Assembly: GCF_040393045.1 (NCBI RefSeq)
Contig: NZ_JBEBUX010000005.1
Location: 1 to 64,000 of the forward strand
Source of the DNA: Pollutimonas bauzanensis_A
Lineage (GTDB): Bacteria > Pseudomonadota > Gammaproteobacteria > Burkholderiales > Burkholderiaceae_B
Length of the DNA: 64,000 bases
Direction: 5' to 3'
The notes under the pieces: model-generated
Told to the model about the DNA's origin: nothing
What the model saw: the letters and a program-made list of their open reading frames with translations, nothing else
The model's database searches: none
Shown: positions 15,254 through 23,623 of the stretch, in pieces
How positions within the stretch are numbered: the stretch's first letter is position 1
Layout of the letters: every line of letters starts with the position of its first letter
Program-made: the position numbers and the translations under genes

Positions 15254-16918
15254 TCAGGCCTTACGGGACCAGCCCGCCGCATTCCAGGATTCGGTGCGGG
15301 TGTTGCTGTTGCTGACCACTCCCTTGACGTCCGACTTCCAGCCTTGGACGGAATTCTCCGAAAAGAGGGGCAGAAAGGGTAGATCGGCGCGAACTGTCGC
15401 CTGAATTTCCTTGTAGATCTCGATCCGGCGTGCTTGATCGAAGGTGCGCGCACCTTCTTCCAGCAGCTTGTCCACACGCGGATTACTGTATTGCGCGGTG
15501 TTCGAGCCCCGTCCGCCTTTGACGCGAATCGCACCGGTATGGAAGCGGTTGAATACGTCGGGATCCGCCCCAACCAGATAATTGATGCCCACCACAACCG
15601 AGTCGAATTGCGACAATGTCCAGAAATCACCCCAAATCACCGCTGCGGGCAGGTTCGAGATGGTCATCTCGACGCCGATGCCCTTCAGCGTCTGCTGGAT
15701 GAATTGCTGCAGTTGTTCGCGCAGATGGTTGCCCGTCGTGGTCGAATTGGTGAACGCAAGCCGCACGCCATCCTTGGCACGGATTCCGTCACGCCCTTTC
15801 ACCCAACCTGCGCCATCAAGCAGCTTCTCTGCCTTCTCGAGGTTGAACTCGTGCTTGGGCAGGTCCTTGTTGTAGTAGATCGAGCCGCGCGGCATGTAGG
15901 ATTCGACCGGTTCGGGTAGACCGTAGTAGAGCGCATCGATGATCGCCTGCTTATCAATGGCCGCATAGATTGCCTGGCGCACTGCCAGATCCTTGAAAAC
16001 AGGGCGTTCCAGATTGAGGTAAATCTGTTCGACGGCCGGCGCCGGTTGCAACTGAACCACCCGGTTTTTCAGCGTCTTCGCCTCAGCATAATTGTCGGGA
16101 GTAATGTATTGGCGTCCCACAAGATCGATGTCGCCGCTCTTGAACTGGGTATAAAGTACCGTCAGGTCGGGGATATATTTGAAGACCAGTTGCTCGATAT
16201 ACGGGCCTTCGCCATGGTAGTCGCGATTGGCGACCAAATTAATATGGTCGCCCGCAACGCGGCTACCCCATTTGAATGCGCCAGTACCGATAGGCGCTTG
16301 ATTGAAGGCGGCGGCGTTCTTGTCTGCCTCGGACTCGAGCACGTGCTTGGGAACGATGAAAGTTTCCGTCAGGAAGGAAAGATAAGGCGCGAAAGGCTCT
16401 TTCATTCGCCAGGTCAGCTCAGTCGGCGAAACCACCTTAATGTCGTGTACGAGGTTGTGTCCCGTTGTGCGCCAGCTACGGAAGTTGGGATCGACGATCA
16501 GCTCAAGCGTGAACTTCACATCTTCGGCTGTCAGCGGCTTGCCGTCATGCCATTTCACATCATCACGCAACTTCACGCGCCATTCCAGACCATCGGCGGA
16601 AAGCCCGCCATTTTTTTGGTTCGGTACTTCCGTGGCCAGATTTGGCACGATGGAACCGTCCGGCATGGTTCGGAACAATGCGTCGAAAATCGAGAAATGG
16701 AGGCCATCATCGACTTCGATCTTCAGCATCAAAGGGTTGAATACGGTCGGCTCTTGCGATAAACCGACGATGACCCGGCCAGAAGGTGCTGCTGGTGGGG
16801 TTTGGGCAAACGCGGGCTTGCCCAGCAAATACGGAGCAAACAGACTCGCTGCACCGGCAACACCCATAATCTTCAGGGCTGAACGGCGGGTTGTCTTCGA
16901 AATAATTTTGTCAGTCAT
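15254..16918 (-). CDS. ABC transporter substrate-binding protein, family 5 (peptide/opine type)
   Basis: A 554-residue periplasmic binding protein of the DppA/OppA/NikA family. The N-terminus has a Tat-like motif, TTRRSALKIMG, before a hydrophobic region ending PAFAQ, suggesting export in the folded state. Family signatures are WRVKLRDDVKWHDGKPLTAE and RQAIYAAIDKQAIIDALYYG. Family members bind peptides, opines, metals or glycosides. The neighbouring amine-oxidising flavoprotein suggests an amino-acid derivative, but the ligand is not readable from sequence. Confidence 0.93.
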   Translation of the reverse strand: MTDKIISKTTRRSALKIMGVAGAASLFAPYLLGKPAFAQTPPAAPSGRVIVGLSQEPTVFNPLMLKIEVDDGLHFSIFDALFRTMPDGSIVPNLATEVPNQKNGGLSADGLEWRVKLRDDVKWHDGKPLTAEDVKFTLELIVDPNFRSWRTTGHNLVHDIKVVSPTELTWRMKEPFAPYLSFLTETFIVPKHVLESEADKNAAAFNQAPIGTGAFKWGSRVAGDHINLVANRDYHGEGPYIEQLVFKYIPDLTVLYTQFKSGDIDLVGRQYITPDNYAEAKTLKNRVVQLQPAPAVEQIYLNLERPVFKDLAVRQAIYAAIDKQAIIDALYYGLPEPVESYMPRGSIYYNKDLPKHEFNLEKAEKLLDGAGWVKGRDGIRAKDGVRLAFTNSTTTGNHLREQLQQFIQQTLKGIGVEMTISNLPAAVIWGDFWTLSQFDSVVVGINYLVGADPDVFNRFHTGAIRVKGGRGSNTAQYSNPRVDKLLEEGARTFDQARRIEIYKEIQATVRADLPFLPLFSENSVQGWKSDVKGVVSNSNTRTESWNAAGWSRKA

Positions 16919-16964
16919 GAGACGATCTCCTTTATACAGCCTTGTTGATACCGCAATTACTCAG

Positions 16965-18614
16965 TCACGCTGCTCTTCTGGCCTGTTCTTTGCCCGGTAT
17001 GGCAGCGACCAACTCCCGGGTATAGGCGGACTTCGGGGCGAGAAATATCTGCGAAGGCGGCCCTACCTCGACGAACTTACCCTTTTGCATCACCGCAATC
17101 TCGTCACAGATCTGGCTGGCCACACGCAGGTCATGGGTAATGAAGACCATCGACACACCCGTCTCGCGCTGCACTTGATCGAGCAGCTTCAGAATCTGTG
17201 CCTGAATCGAGACATCGAGCGCCGAGACGCACTCATCGGCTACAAGCAACTTCGGCTTGAACATCAGCGCGCGGGCTATGCCAATGCGTTGGCGCTGTCC
17301 ACCCGAGAATTCGTGCGGATAGCGCCGAAAGGCGCCGGCATCGAGACCGACATGCGACAGCAGCGCCATCGCTTCTTCGCGGGCCTGAGCGTATGCCATG
17401 CCATGCGCCACCGGACCGACGGTCAGGATATGGCCAACGGTCGAGCGCGGATTGAGCGAGGCAAAGGGGTCCTGGAAGATCATCTGGATTTTCGGACGCA
17501 GAGCGCGGAAAGCACCCTCCGCCATCTGGGCAATATCGGTGCCCTCGAAGAGGATGCTGCCGCTATCGCTTTTCATCAACTTGATCAGCAGTCGCCCAAG
17601 TGAAGTTTTGCCCGAACCGCTCTCACCCACCACGCCAAGCGTTCGGCCGGGTTTCAATTCAAAGGAGACGCCGTCGACCGCCTTGCTTAACCGTTCGCTG
17701 CGTAGAAGACGGCTGCCGCTGCTATAGGTCTTGACCAGATGCTCGACCTTGAGAATCGGTGTCGTTGAGGTTTGCGGCAACACCCGGTCGATGCCGGTCA
17801 ACTCCGGCACCGATGCGATCAAGCGCTTGGTATAAGGATGCTCTGGGTCTTTCAGCACCTTGTCGGCAGAACCTTGCTCGACGATTTTGCCCTTTTCCAT
17901 CACGACGACGCTGTCTGCGATCTCCGCGACCACGCCGAAGTCGTGAGTGATGAACATGACGCTCATTCCCTTGCGACGCTGGATATCGCGGATCAGGTCC
18001 AGGATCTGTGCCTGCGTGGTCACGTCGAGAGCAGTGGTGGGCTCGTCTGCGATCAAGACCGCAGGCTCCATTGCCAGCGCTATCGCAATCATTACCCGCT
18101 GTCGTTGCCCGCCTGACAGACGGAATGGATACTGGTGATACATCAATGAGGGCTCCGGCAAACCGACCTCGGCCAGAAGCTCGAGGCTGCGGTCCTTGCG
18201 GCTCTCTGCTGTACCTTCACCGTGGGCCGCCATTGCCTCGGCAATTTGCGCTCCCACTGTCATCAAGGGGTTCAATGCCGAAAGCGGGTCCTGAAAAATC
18301 ATGGAGACAACTCGTCCACGCAGACCTCGCAGGTATTCAGGGTCGGCATCGATGATCTCGGTATCGATCAGTCTGATCGATCCTTCAGTCACGCGGATCA
18401 CCTTGGGCAGCAGACCCATGATCGCATTGGCCGTCACCGATTTTCCCGATCCCGATTCTCCGATGATGCAGAGTATTTGCCCTTTCAGAAGATCGAAAGA
18501 AATTCCGCTGACAGCATGGGCACGCTCCATACCGGGCGGCAGACTGACGGATAGATCGCGCACCGAGAGCATCGCTGCGGAGGCTGCCATGATACTTGCC
18601 GGTATAGAACCCAC
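16965..18614 (-). CDS. Dual ATP-binding ABC transporter protein, DppD-DppF fusion
   Basis: About 549 residues with two complete nucleotide-binding domains in tandem, as in GsiA. The first has Walker A GESGSGKSVTANAI, signature LSGGQRQRVMIAIALAMEP and Walker B VLIADEPTTALDV. The second has GESGSGKTSLGRLL, FSGGQRQRIGIARALMFKP and LLVADECVSALDV, where the usual Glu-Pro after the Walker B Asp is Glu-Cys. A GTG at 18614 is preceded at proper distance by AGGAGG; the ATG at 18635 has no ribosome binding site and would place that AGGAGG inside the gene. It powers the importer and is the first gene of the leftward arm. Confidence 0.92.
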   Translation of the reverse strand: MGSIPASIMAASAAMLSVRDLSVSLPPGMERAHAVSGISFDLLKGQILCIIGESGSGKSVTANAIMGLLPKVIRVTEGSIRLIDTEIIDADPEYLRGLRGRVVSMIFQDPLSALNPLMTVGAQIAEAMAAHGEGTAESRKDRSLELLAEVGLPEPSLMYHQYPFRLSGGQRQRVMIAIALAMEPAVLIADEPTTALDVTTQAQILDLIRDIQRRKGMSVMFITHDFGVVAEIADSVVVMEKGKIVEQGSADKVLKDPEHPYTKRLIASVPELTGIDRVLPQTSTTPILKVEHLVKTYSSGSRLLRSERLSKAVDGVSFELKPGRTLGVVGESGSGKTSLGRLLIKLMKSDSGSILFEGTDIAQMAEGAFRALRPKIQMIFQDPFASLNPRSTVGHILTVGPVAHGMAYAQAREEAMALLSHVGLDAGAFRRYPHEFSGGQRQRIGIARALMFKPKLLVADECVSALDVSIQAQILKLLDQVQRETGVSMVFITHDLRVASQICDEIAVMQKGKFVEVGPPSQIFLAPKSAYTRELVAAIPGKEQARRAA

Positions 18615-18635
18615 AGTCCCCTCCTGTCGTGTCAT

Positions 18636-18900
18636 GATCGCTATAAAAAATTCAATATATATTAAAAATCGTAGCTAGGTCTATTTAAATCGGTTTTCCA
18701 GAAAAATATGACAAAACCGGCTCATTTCTGCATTAATATGCTTTTTATTATGGATTTTTCGACGAAATGAATATTCGTCAGACGAGATAGATACTACTTC
18801 TTGCGAGAGACCCAACATGTTTATGTTGAAAATTTCTCAAGAATATTTCATTATATTGTTTGATCGTTATTTTCTGTCAATAGGGAATTTCAGCACCAAC
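18636..18900. promoter_or_regulatory. Divergent promoter region of the ABC/flavoprotein cassette, with an inverted repeat
   Basis: An AT-rich 265-bp gap between the leftward transporter operon and the rightward XRE-cupin regulator. GACGAA (18761-18766) and TTCGTC (18774-18779) form a perfect 6-bp inverted repeat with a 7-bp spacer, followed at once by GACGAG. The XRE-cupin regulator encoded next door is the likely binder. The open frame of that regulator runs back to 18817, but the extra residues are AT-rich, hydrophobic and unlike the family. Confidence 0.45.
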
Positions 18901-19524
18901 ATGCGAAGAGACATAGAACCGCGTTTCACCGCCACGCCATCCTCGGGGGCTCCCGAATTTCAGCTTGGCGCCAACCTTCGGAAGCTGCGCAAACAGAGGG
19001 GCCTATCGCTCCAGAGCCTCGCGCAGGCCTCGGGAGTCTCGGTGGGGATGATCAGCCAGGTCGAGCGCGGCATCGCCAATCCATCGATGCGGCTTCTGAC
19101 CTCTCTGCGGCGAGCACTGAACCTCACTATGCAAGAGCTGTTCGGCGAGACCGGGAATGAAACACCCTTGACCGATGACCCGCAATTCGTGCGCCGCCGT
19201 GCACAGCGCCCGGTGATCGATTTGGGCATGCTGCACAAGGAGCTTCTGACACCACCAGACCGCCAGAACCTGCAAATCATGATTCTGCGGCTGGAGCCAG
19301 GTGGTGAATCCGGAGGGAAGGCCCTCAGCTATCCGGCGGAAAAAGGCGGGCTCGTCCTGTCAGGCAAGGTAGTCCTGAGCGTCGATGATGTGGCCGCCGA
19401 ACTGGAGGCGGGCGACAGCTTCGTCTTCGACAGCACCCGACCGCATTCTCTGCGCAACACCAGCGACACATCGACAGAAGTTCTGTGGATCATCGGGGCG
19501 GTACAGTTCGACCGCCACCTCTAG
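18901..19524 (+). CDS. XRE family regulator with C-terminal cupin domain (PuuR-like)
   Basis: About 207 residues. The N-terminal XRE helix-turn-helix begins LGANLRKLRKQRGLSLQSLA and continues SGVSVGMISQVERGIANPSM. The C-terminal cupin barrel contains LEPGGESGGKALSYPAEKGG, LEAGDSFVFDSTRPHSLRN and WIIGAVQF. This architecture is that of PuuR and related regulators of amine, polyamine or opine catabolism. It is divergent from the ABC transporter and leads the rightward arm, 29 bp before the flavoprotein. The ATG at 18901 is chosen from the family N-terminus; it lacks a strong ribosome binding site, so the start is uncertain. Confidence 0.9.
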   Translation: MRRDIEPRFTATPSSGAPEFQLGANLRKLRKQRGLSLQSLAQASGVSVGMISQVERGIANPSMRLLTSLRRALNLTMQELFGETGNETPLTDDPQFVRRRAQRPVIDLGMLHKELLTPPDRQNLQIMILRLEPGGESGGKALSYPAEKGGLVLSGKVVLSVDDVAAELEAGDSFVFDSTRPHSLRNTSDTSTEVLWIIGAVQFDRHL

Positions 19525-19553
19525 CCCCTTCACCGCAACAAGGAAAATCCGTC

Positions 19554-20861
19554 ATGCAATCGTCCCGAATTGCCGAAAAGAGTACCCCCTACTGGTGGGA
19601 AGCCGCGCCGGTTCAGCCTCTGCCCGAACAGCCACTGGCGAAACAGGTGGATGTGGTCATCGTCGGTGCGGGTTATGCCGGGCTGACTGCGGGGTTAATG
19701 CTCGCACGGGCGGGCCGTTCGGTCGCCGTACTGGACAAGATGAACCCTGGCGAAGGCGCCTCGTCGCGGAATGGCGGCATTACCAGCGGCAACATTAGGC
19801 TGAGCTATGCCGAGCTGGTACGGAAATACGGCGAAGAGCACGCCAACGCCATCGAGGCCGAAGGCAAAGCCGCGCGCGAATTCATCTATGAGTTCATCCG
19901 CACCGAGGGCCTGGATTGCGATTTCAACCTGACTGGTCGCTTCTACGGCGCCATCGGCAAGGAGCAATACGAGACGATGGCCCGCAGCGCAGAGAAGCTG
20001 CAAAAGACCCTTGGCGTCGAATCCTATGCGGTCCCTCATGCTGAACAGCGCCAATATCTAGGCACTGATTACTATCGCGGCGGCACCGTACGCATGGACA
20101 TCGGCGGGCTGCATCCGGCGAAATACCATGCCGAAATCCTGCGCATCACGCTGGCGGCAGGCGTCACCGTGCACTCCGATACAGCGGTGAAATCCATCAC
20201 CAAAGACGCGACAGGCTTTCGCGTCGAAACAGCGGCGGGCACGATTACCGGCCGACAGGTGCTGATCTGCACCAATGGCTATACCGATGACTCCGATCCC
20301 TGGCTACGCCGTCGTCTGGTGCCGGTGCGCAGCCGCATCATCGCTACCGAGGAACTGCCGGCCGAGCTGATGGCGAAGCTAATGCCGCGCAGGATGATGT
20401 GTGGTGAGAGCAAGGTTCTTGGCTATTACTACCGCCCTTCTCCGGATGGGAAACGCATCCTGCTGGGTGGCCGCGATGGTTCACAAAGCGGCGACCCGGC
20501 GGCACCGACCGTCATGCTGCGGAATGGACTGATCAATCTTTTCCCCGAGCTCGCCGATGTGAAGATCAGCCACAGCTGGTTCGGCAATGTTGCCATGCAC
20601 CGCGACATGCTGCCACGGATCTTCGAACACAACGGCCTTACCTATGCGACCGGCTTTTGTGGCTCTGGCGTCGTCTGGGCGCCCTGGATCGGCAGCCGCG
20701 CGGCACACAAGCTCTTGGGCGACGATGAGCAGAAATCCGCTTTCGATTTCCGGCCCATGTCTTTCATCCCGCTCTATGCCGGCCGGCCCTATTTCATGCC
20801 CGCCTTCATCCAGGTGTACCGGATGCAGGACCGTATCGCGCTGGCACGCGCCACTCGCTGA
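19554..20861 (+). CDS. FAD-dependent oxidoreductase of the DAO/PuuB family
   Basis: A 435-residue flavoprotein. The dinucleotide-binding motif VVIVGAGYAGLTAGLMLARA lies near residue 30, followed by GEGASSRNGGITSGNIRLSY, typical of glycine/D-amino-acid/gamma-glutamylputrescine oxidases. GRQVLICTNGYTDDSDPWLR and a C-terminal THY-to-GVVWAPWIG region complete the fold. The ATG at 19554 has AAGGAAAA upstream. It should oxidise a carbon-nitrogen bond of a secondary or primary amine, releasing an amino compound and an aldehyde or oxo-acid. Its partner genes (PuuR-like regulator, importer, oxo-acid reductase) support an imported amine or opine as substrate; which one is unknown. Confidence 0.9.
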   Translation: MQSSRIAEKSTPYWWEAAPVQPLPEQPLAKQVDVVIVGAGYAGLTAGLMLARAGRSVAVLDKMNPGEGASSRNGGITSGNIRLSYAELVRKYGEEHANAIEAEGKAAREFIYEFIRTEGLDCDFNLTGRFYGAIGKEQYETMARSAEKLQKTLGVESYAVPHAEQRQYLGTDYYRGGTVRMDIGGLHPAKYHAEILRITLAAGVTVHSDTAVKSITKDATGFRVETAAGTITGRQVLICTNGYTDDSDPWLRRRLVPVRSRIIATEELPAELMAKLMPRRMMCGESKVLGYYYRPSPDGKRILLGGRDGSQSGDPAAPTVMLRNGLINLFPELADVKISHSWFGNVAMHRDMLPRIFEHNGLTYATGFCGSGVVWAPWIGSRAAHKLLGDDEQKSAFDFRPMSFIPLYAGRPYFMPAFIQVYRMQDRIALARATR

Positions 20862-20891
20862 ACCCCTTTTTTGATTCAGTAAGGATGTCCG

Positions 20892-21818
20892 ATGACCCTC
20901 CTCATGCTTTCCTACCCCGAGCGCGTCGAGGTTTTTCGCCGCGCCTTCGCCCGTGACCTGCCACAAGTGCCCTTCGTCAGCGATGCGGCGCAGGTCGACC
21001 CGCTCGAGGTGCGCTATCTGATAACCTGGAATTACCCCGAGAATCTGGCCGAGCGCTACCCCAACCTCGACGTGATTTTTTCGGTTGGGGCGGGAGTCGA
21101 TCATATGACCCAGGCGTCGATCCCGCCAGGGGTGAAGCTGGTCCGCATGATCGAAAGCGGCCTGACCAGCCTGATGCGGGATTATGTCGTGATGAGCGTG
21201 TTGGCTCTGCATCGCCGTCTGCCTGCCTACATCGAGCAGCAACGGCGCCGCGAATGGATCAATCTCGAATTCACGTGGGCTGACCAACGCCGCGTCTCGG
21301 TTCTGGGCCTTGGAGAGCTCGGACAGGCCTCGCTTCAGGCGCTCAAGCCTTTCGGTTTCCGTCTGGCAGGATGGAGCCGCAGCCCGAAAGAGATCGAAGG
21401 TATCCACTCGTATCATGGTCCCGAAGGGCTGACGGCGATGCTGGCTGAAACCGACATCCTGATCTGCTTGCTGCCGCTGACCGCAGAGACCCGGCATATC
21501 CTGAATGCCGACCTCTTTGCGCAGCTGCCACAAGGGGCCTCACTGGTTCAGGTGGGCCGGGGCGGACATCTTGATCAAGAAGCGCTACTGGCAACGCTCG
21601 ATGCCGGACATCTGGAAGCGGCATTCATCGATGTGACAGATCCCGAGCCGCTACCCTCCGACCACCCGCTCTGGTCGCACCCGAAGGTGGTGCTAACGCC
21701 GCATGTGGCCGCACATACCCGCGCCGAAAGTTCAGCCGAAGCCACCATTGCCAATCTGCGCCTCATCCTTGCAGGTGAAGCACCGAACGGACTCATCGAC
21801 TTCCAACGCGGATACTGA
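20892..21818 (+). CDS. D-2-hydroxyacid dehydrogenase, glyoxylate/hydroxypyruvate reductase A (GhrA)-like
   Basis: A 308-residue NAD(P)-dependent enzyme reducing glyoxylate, hydroxypyruvate or a related 2-oxo acid. The nucleotide-binding motif VLGLGELGQASLQALKPFGF is near residue 140. The catalytic triad is visible: Arg in LVQVGRGGHLD, Glu in DVTDPEPLPSD and His in VVLTPHVAAHT. It follows the flavoprotein by 30 bp. The simplest reading is that it removes the 2-oxo acid or glyoxylate made by the flavoprotein. Being the last gene of the cassette, it ends just before the tRNA-Ser terminator. Confidence 0.92.
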   Translation: MTLLMLSYPERVEVFRRAFARDLPQVPFVSDAAQVDPLEVRYLITWNYPENLAERYPNLDVIFSVGAGVDHMTQASIPPGVKLVRMIESGLTSLMRDYVVMSVLALHRRLPAYIEQQRRREWINLEFTWADQRRVSVLGLGELGQASLQALKPFGFRLAGWSRSPKEIEGIHSYHGPEGLTAMLAETDILICLLPLTAETRHILNADLFAQLPQGASLVQVGRGGHLDQEALLATLDAGHLEAAFIDVTDPEPLPSDHPLWSHPKVVLTPHVAAHTRAESSAEATIANLRLILAGEAPNGLIDFQRGY

Positions 21819-21931
21819 GCCGCATCGCGCAACAGCGTTTGCCATCCCCCGTTAACAGGCAAGAACCTAATTTAGCTTCAGTAAATGAGGCCATGTCGGC
21901 CAACCCCGCAGCAATCAAGCAGGCAAAGAAA

Positions 21932-21955
21932 AAGCCCTGTCAAAAAACAGGGCTT
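21932..21955 (-). terminator. Rho-independent terminator downstream of tRNA-Ser
   Basis: AAGCCCTGT and ACAGGGCTT form a perfect 9-bp stem with a 6-nt loop. On the minus strand the stem is followed by a T-rich run (TTTTTCTTTG). It lies 15 bp beyond the tRNA 3' end and so terminates the leftward lysC/tRNA-Ser transcription. The stem may also partly stop the rightward 2-hydroxyacid dehydrogenase transcript, though only ATCTTT follows on that side. Confidence 0.85.
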
Positions 21956-21970
21956 ATCTTTAAAAACTAC

Positions 21971-22063
21971 TGGCGGAGACGGAGGGATTCGAACCCTCGA
22001 TGCGGGTATAAGCCGCATGCTCCCTTAGCAGGGGAGTACCTTCAACCACTCGGCCACGTCTCC
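21971..22063 (-). tRNA. tRNA-Ser (anticodon GCU)
   Basis: A 93-nt class II tRNA on the minus strand. The acceptor stem GGAGACG pairs with CGTCTCC, followed by discriminator G and an encoded CCA. D-arm GTGGCCGAGTGGTTGAAGG, anticodon arm CTCCCCTGCTAAGGGAG (anticodon GCT in DNA), a long variable arm CATGCGGCTTATACCCGCATC (split here as CATGCGGC, TTATA, CCCGCATC) and T-arm GGGTTCGAATCCC are all present. It reads the serine codons AGC and AGU. It lies 158 bp downstream of lysC, a conserved neighbour in Burkholderiales, and is followed by the terminator at 21932. Confidence 0.97.
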
Positions 22064-22221
22064 GAAACAGGCCGCCATTCTAGCACGATAAATCATCATA
22101 TTTTCTGGAACCCCATGCTAGAAGTCCAGAATCAGAAAATTTTGGCATAAAACAGCGGTTTAAAACAATACTACGGAAAAAATTACAGCAATTTATCGTA
22201 CAGCCTGGTCAAAATCACCGA

Positions 22222-23493
22222 TCAAATTTTGTCTTCGTCGGGGCTTTCCTTGTCAAGGCCAAAAGCCTTGTGAAGCGCGCGCACGGCCAATTCCATGTAC
22301 TTGTCGTTGATGATGACCGACGTCTTGATTTCGCTGGTGCTGATCATTTGGATGTTGATGCCCTCTTCCGACAAGGTGCGGAACATCAGGCTGGCAACGC
22401 CCACGTGGCTGCGCATGCCGATACCGACAATGGACACCTTGCATACATTGTCGTCGGATACGATTTGACCGGCGCCAACGGCAGGCCCGATCTGATTGGT
22501 TAACAGATCGAGCGTACGCGCAAAGTCGTTGCGGTTAACGGTAAACGAAAAGTCGGTCGTGCCTTGCACTGACTGATTTTGCAAAATCATGTCGACATCG
22601 ATATTGGCCGCGGCGACAGGACCAAGAATCGAATAGGCCACGCCCGGGGTGTCAGGGACGGCTAGCAGGGTAACTTTAGCCTCGTCACGGCTGAAGGCGA
22701 TGCCCGATACAACGGCGGCTTCCATTTTTTGATCTTCCTCGAAAGTAATAAGGGTGCCCGAAGCCATTTCTTCTTCGAGCGGAATCAGCGGATCTGTCAG
22801 CGAGGACAATACCCTGACTGGCACGCGGTATTTGCCAGCGAACTCAACCGAGCGGATTTGCAGGACTTTGGACCCCAGCGAGGCCATTTCCAGCATTTCT
22901 TCAAACGAGACCACCGTCATGCGCTGGGCCTGAGGCACCACGCGGGGATCGGTGGTGTACACGCCATCGACATCAGTAAAAATAAGGCACTCGTGGGCCT
23001 TGAGCGACGCGGCCACGGCGACAGCCGAGGTATCCGAGCCACCCCGCCCAAGCGTCGTTATATTGCCGTCTTCGTCGACACCCTGAAAGCCGGTCACAAT
23101 GACTACACGGCCTGCATCGAGATCGGTGCGGATACGCACGTCGTCGATCGACTTGATACGGGCTTTAGTAAACGATGAGTCGGTACGCACAGGAACCTGC
23201 CAGCCTGTATAGCTGCGAGCGGCCACGCCTTGAGACATCAACGCCATGGCCAATAGCGAACTGCTGGCCTGTTCGCCGGTGGAAGCCAGCATATCAAGCT
23301 CGCGCGGATCGGGCTGCGGCGAAATTTCTTTTGCCAATCCCAATAGCCGGTTCGTTTCACCCGACATGGCTGAAGGAACGACAACGACCTGGTGGCCGGC
23401 CGCATGCCATTTAGCCACACGCCGGGCGACGTTCTGGATGCGCTCAACCGAGCCCATGGACGTGCCGCCGTACTTATGAACAATCAGGGACAT
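22222..23493 (-). CDS. lysC: Aspartate kinase
   Basis: A 423-residue aspartokinase that phosphorylates aspartate in the first step of lysine, threonine and methionine synthesis. The N-terminal motif IVHKYGGTSMGSVERI is diagnostic. TLGRGGSDTSAVAVAASL and FTDVDGVYTTDPR belong to the kinase domain (to about residue 245), and two ACT domains follow (VTLLAVPDTPGVAYSILGP and SIVGIGMRSHVGVASLMF), the site of feedback inhibition. The frame is open back to 23724, but the conserved start is the ATG at 23493. It lies downstream of tilS in the leftward housekeeping operon. Confidence 0.97.
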   Translation of the reverse strand: MSLIVHKYGGTSMGSVERIQNVARRVAKWHAAGHQVVVVPSAMSGETNRLLGLAKEISPQPDPRELDMLASTGEQASSSLLAMALMSQGVAARSYTGWQVPVRTDSSFTKARIKSIDDVRIRTDLDAGRVVIVTGFQGVDEDGNITTLGRGGSDTSAVAVAASLKAHECLIFTDVDGVYTTDPRVVPQAQRMTVVSFEEMLEMASLGSKVLQIRSVEFAGKYRVPVRVLSSLTDPLIPLEEEMASGTLITFEEDQKMEAAVVSGIAFSRDEAKVTLLAVPDTPGVAYSILGPVAAANIDVDMILQNQSVQGTTDFSFTVNRNDFARTLDLLTNQIGPAVGAGQIVSDDNVCKVSIVGIGMRSHVGVASLMFRTLSEEGINIQMISTSEIKTSVIINDKYMELAVRALHKAFGLDKESPDEDKI

Positions 23494-23623
23494 CTTATAC
23501 TCTGCATTAAAGGGACACTGCCTTGCGCTCTGAACGGACCGGCGCTGAAACCAGGCACACAAAGTCCAATATTTTAACGGTTTTCGGAACTGTTGTTTTC
23601 CGGCCAGCGTAACGCGCTTGGGA

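Noticed and set aside
16440..17603. Plus-strand open frame of 387 codons opposite the binding protein and ABC ATPase.
   Set aside because: Both opposite-strand genes are full-length conserved proteins; the translation shows no family features and is an antisense shadow.
20481..21533. Minus-strand open frame of 350 codons opposite the flavoprotein and 2-hydroxyacid dehydrogenase.
   Set aside because: It spans two unrelated real genes and has no recognisable motif; an antisense artefact of codon bias.
21819..22063. Integration site of a genomic island at tRNA-Ser.
   Set aside because: No direct repeat of the tRNA 3' end and no integrase gene were seen on either side of the cassette.
23494..23623. 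Lysine riboswitch or leader peptide before lysC.
   Set aside because: The 130-bp gap shows no conserved riboswitch folds or short Lys/Thr-rich frame that could be supported.
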